A stretch of DNA of 33,167 bases, taken from positions 1 through 33,167 of the forward strand of contig JAJFUS010000045.1 of the NCBI GenBank assembly GCA_021372295.1. The letters are read 5' to 3'. The notes beneath the pieces are model-generated. The model was given only the letters and a program-made list of their open reading frames with translations. It did not search any database and had not been told where the DNA came from. Below are positions 31,221 through 33,167 of this stretch, piece after piece. Position numbers and translations under genes: made by a program. Position 1 is the stretch's first letter. Every line of letters starts with the position of its first letter. The DNA comes from a bacterium. Lineage in GTDB: Bacteria > Armatimonadota > UBA5829.

Positions 31221-32316
31221 CTGCGCAACAGGATTCCTCGCCGCGGAGGGCTGTGAGAGTCTCTTCGACCAGTTCGTCCACCAACTCTCGCACCGAAACT
31301 ATCTTGTTAATGCGATAAGCATTATAGCCCGCCATAATGAGGCCGTTTTTGTCGTCGCCATCGTGCGCGCCCACCAGCGCCGCCGCTATGCAGAACAAAG
31401 CTTCGGACGGGTTACAGGTTCGCAGGCAGTGATAAGGGCAAAAAATCGGCTGCTTCTCGCCTCTCATAACCTTTTCGACGAGATCGTTTCTCACGGCTCG
31501 CCCAGGCAAACCGACCGGGCTTTTAATAATAATCATATCGTCCTTTGTCGAGTCCAATATGATTTGTTTGCAGTTGTCGGGCAGTGAACATTCATGGGTC
31601 GCCAGAAATCTGGTTGCCATCTGCACGCCTTCGACGCCCACCTTAAACAGCCTCGCGATATCCGAGCCGTCAAATATACCCCCGGCTGCTATAACGGGTA
31701 TATGCTTGCCGGTTTCTTGTTCGTATCTCCTGGCAACAGCAATCACTCCGGCACATATCGCTTCCAGGCTGCCTTCGCCCCATCCGGCGACTTCGTCCAG
31801 ACTATACCCCAAATGGCCGCCCGCGAGCGCACCTTCGACAACAATAGCATCCGGCAGACATTTGTCCCGATTCCACCAACGTTTGCAGAGAATTTCAGCG
31901 GTTCGAGCGGATGAAACTATCGGGATCAGATAAACCCCGCTGTCCTTGGCGAGCGCTGGAAGACCCAAAGGAAGGCCGGCGCCCGAAATGATATAATCGA
32001 CTTTTTCACTTATGGCAGTCTTAACGAGTTCGTCATAATTGGTCAGAGCGACCATTATATTGACGCCGATTACTCCGTTGGAAAGCTCGCGCGACTTGCG
32101 AATTTCTTCGATAAGTCCGGCATTGCTTTCATCGACATACGCCTGGCCCTTACATCGACTGCGCACCAATCCCACACTGGCAATAGTGCCTGCCATACCG
32201 CACTCGGCAACAGCCGACGCAAGTTGGTGATCACTGCTTCTGACTCCCATTCCGCCCAATATGAATGGTGGATCTATCTTGAGGTGGCCAATCTTTAAGG
32301 CCGGTAATGCATTCAC
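31210..32316 (-). CDS. Nitronate monooxygenase / NPD-like flavoprotein
   Basis: 368 residues from GTG 32316, chosen for GGAG 7 nt upstream; the ATG pair at 32352 has no SD. It is an FMN TIM-barrel: ILGGMGVRSSDHQLASAVAE at the N-terminus, GVIGVNIMVALTNYDEL, IISGAGLPLGLP, VVEGALAGGHLG, PVIAAGGIFDGSDIARLFKV and GVQMATRFLATHECSLP, which binds the phosphate of FMN. The family covers nitronate monooxygenases, FabK-type enoyl reductases and related enzymes, and the catalytic His of class I NMO is in the GGHLG region. The C-terminus carries clustered cysteines (FCPYHCLRTCNPSE, then SCCAAKR) that might bind a metal or cluster. It overlaps the NtrC-like gene by 11 nt at the 3' ends. Confidence 0.82.
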   Translation of the reverse strand: MNALPALKIGHLKIDPPFILGGMGVRSSDHQLASAVAECGMAGTIASVGLVRSRCKGQAYVDESNAGLIEEIRKSRELSNGVIGVNIMVALTNYDELVKTAISEKVDYIISGAGLPLGLPALAKDSGVYLIPIVSSARTAEILCKRWWNRDKCLPDAIVVEGALAGGHLGYSLDEVAGWGEGSLEAICAGVIAVARRYEQETGKHIPVIAAGGIFDGSDIARLFKVGVEGVQMATRFLATHECSLPDNCKQIILDSTKDDMIIIKSPVGLPGRAVRNDLVEKVMRGEKQPIFCPYHCLRTCNPSEALFCIAAALVGAHDGDDKNGLIMAGYNAYRINKIVSVRELVDELVEETLTALRGEESCCAAKR

Positions 32317-32415
32317 AACGATTCTCCATAATAGCGTGAGCGTACCCATCATGAAGAACCACGACCTGAAGTGGACCTGCCAATGTTGTTGCGCTCGAGT
32401 TGCCCAAATATCTCG

Positions 32416-32447
32416 AAAAACGAGTCCGACACTTGCGCGTCGGACTC
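32416..32447 (-). terminator. Intrinsic terminator of the RRM gene
   Basis: Perfect 9-bp stem GAGTCCGAC/GTCGGACTC (32422-32430 and 32439-32447) with an 8-nt loop, followed on the minus strand by GTTTTTC. It sits just after the RRM stop. Confidence 0.85.
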
Positions 32448-32468
32448 ACTTAATTTCGCTCTAGCGAA

Positions 32469-32783
32469 TTACCAGCGTCGGCCGCCGCCGCCACCGAATC
32501 CACCACGACCGCCGCCGTAGCCGCCACGGCCACCGCCGCCGCCACTGCGCTCAGTCTTGGGTCGCGCTTCGTTGACTGTGAGGGTTCTGCCGCCCACTTC
32601 CTTGCCGTTTATAGCATCGATAGCAGCCTGCATATTCTCTTCGGGAATCTCGACGAAGCCGAAGCCCTTGTCGCCGATAATTCTGACTTCAACGATCGGG
32701 CCATAAGGCTCGAACAGATCGCGGATCTCGCTCTCTGTGGTGGAGTAGGACATATTGCCTACATAAAGTGATTTACTTGCCAA
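32469..32783 (-). CDS. Glycine-rich single-RRM RNA-binding protein
   Basis: 104 residues from TTG 32783, with GGAAGG 7 nt upstream. One complete RRM: RNP2 LYVGNM (6-11), RNP1 KGFGFVEI (39-46), and the usual alpha-beta order (YSTTESEIRDLFEPYGPIVE, then AIDAINGKEVGGRTLTVNEA). The last 25 residues are a GGGGRGGYGGGRGGF-type tail. This is the size and shape of bacterial cold-shock or cyanobacterial Rbp proteins that bind mRNA and act in RNA chaperoning or cold response. No other domain is present. A classic terminator follows. Its promoter region (32784-33028) has only a weak TTGCGC-16-TACAAT candidate near 32900-32930. Confidence 0.88.
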   Translation of the reverse strand: MASKSLYVGNMSYSTTESEIRDLFEPYGPIVEVRIIGDKGFGFVEIPEENMQAAIDAINGKEVGGRTLTVNEARPKTERSGGGGGRGGYGGGRGGFGGGGGRRW

Positions 32784-33028
32784 TTGATTGCCTTCCTTCC
32801 AGGTATCAACCTGAGATTTTCAACATGGAGCACGTGATTCGATCAGTCGCAGAAGGTAAAGCAATCCACGGGGGTGACGAAGACACCGGTGCTAAACGTT
32901 GATTGTACGCATAGTTAGTATACGCGCAATTCGACAAGAAGGCAAGCCTGCAAGATAAATTGTTTCACATTCAGACACAACCAGTGCAGAACCTCACAAC
33001 TTCCGAATTCACCCGTCTACTCACTTAC
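32784..33028. other. Intergenic region upstream of the RRM gene
   Basis: No gene or RNA recognised. A GC-poor leader of about 100 nt lies ahead of the RRM gene, with a TTGCGC / TACAAT pair at 16-nt spacing on the minus strand near 32900-32930. A long untranslated leader would be typical of cold-shock RNA-binding genes. Confidence 0.3.
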
Positions 33029-33167
33029 TCACTCTTCAACCCTAAGCGTAGATATTTTCTTAGCCGGGACGTCTTTGCTGAGCGCGCTTTCGCAAGCCAA
33101 CTCTTCAAGACGATCCTCCCGCAAGTTCGACGTCCACGCCTTGCCCAGTGACTTGAACAACGACACT
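33029..33167 (-). CDS. Probable C-terminal end of an unidentified protein (partial)
   Basis: Reading leftwards from the window edge, an open frame encodes SLFKSLGKAWTSNLREDRLE, then ELACESALSKDVPAKKISTL RVEE and a TGA stop at 33029-33031. It is amphipathic and free of stops over 45 codons. It could be the C-terminus of a larger gene, or a short protein starting with the GTG at 33166. No family was recognised. The following gene (RRM) has its own start after about 245 nt. Confidence 0.4.
   Translation of the reverse strand, partial: VSLFKSLGKAWTSNLREDRLEELACESALSKDVPAKKISTLRVEE

Noticed and set aside
1..33167. CRISPR arrays, insertion sequences, transposases, rRNA genes and plasmid origins.
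   Set aside because: None was found; there are no regularly spaced repeats, no transposase motifs and no rRNA-like sequence.

Overview
The window looks like chromosomal DNA from a diderm (LPS-type) bacterium. LptC/LptA-like envelope genes, an outer-membrane beta-barrel, a TolC/RND tripartite pump and a PEP-CTERM protein all argue for an outer membrane. CsaB (pyruvylation of cell-wall polymer) and a YabE/RpfB-type DUF348 protein are traits more often seen in Gram-positive-like envelopes. This mixture, with LacI-regulated glycoside hydrolase and UroD-like genes, fits Armatimonadota or a neighbouring phylum; that is an inference and no rRNA or single-copy marker settles it. TTG and GTG starts with good Shine-Dalgarno (SD) sites are common.

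Region 1 (1-6971, all minus strand) is an envelope block. In transcription order it holds tRNA-Ala(CGC), a rhomboid protease, a DUF5693 membrane protein, CsaB, a secreted lipoprotein, LptC, LptA and the N-terminus of a DUF348 protein. The rhomboid, DUF5693 and csaB genes are nearly fused or overlapping. Individual promoters can be seen in front of the lipoprotein, lptC and DUF348 genes.

Region 2 (about 7000-13210) is a sugar-utilisation or signalling island: two paralogous LacI regulators, a UroD-like protein and a secreted GH92 alpha-mannosidase. The promoters of the UroD-like gene and the GH92 gene share the same layout, TTGACA, a 17-nt spacer, a -10 box, then a GAYACGTKTC palindrome just downstream. 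They therefore look like one regulon.

Region 3 (13387-19936, plus strand) is a heavy-metal efflux operon: a zinc-ribbon protein, a tiny Cys-rich exported protein, a TolC-like channel, a CusB-like adaptor with three in-register 59-residue hairpin repeats, and a CusA-like RND pump whose TM4 signature is of the Cu/Ag type.

Region 4 (20114-26420) is mostly minus strand: a secreted protein of unknown function, NadE, a plus-strand PEP-CTERM protein behind a very good sigma-54 promoter, a beta-barrel protein, an exported Mn-type superoxide dismutase, an alpha/beta hydrolase and a PHP phosphoesterase.

Region 5 (26601-33167) holds a soluble four-GAF/PAS histidine kinase and an NtrC-class sigma-54 activator with no DNA-binding domain. 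These are followed on the minus strand by a nitronate-monooxygenase-like flavoprotein, a glycine-rich RRM protein with a classic terminator, and the probable C-terminus of an unidentified gene. The sigma-54 promoter in region 4 and the sigma-54 activator in region 5 may be functionally linked.
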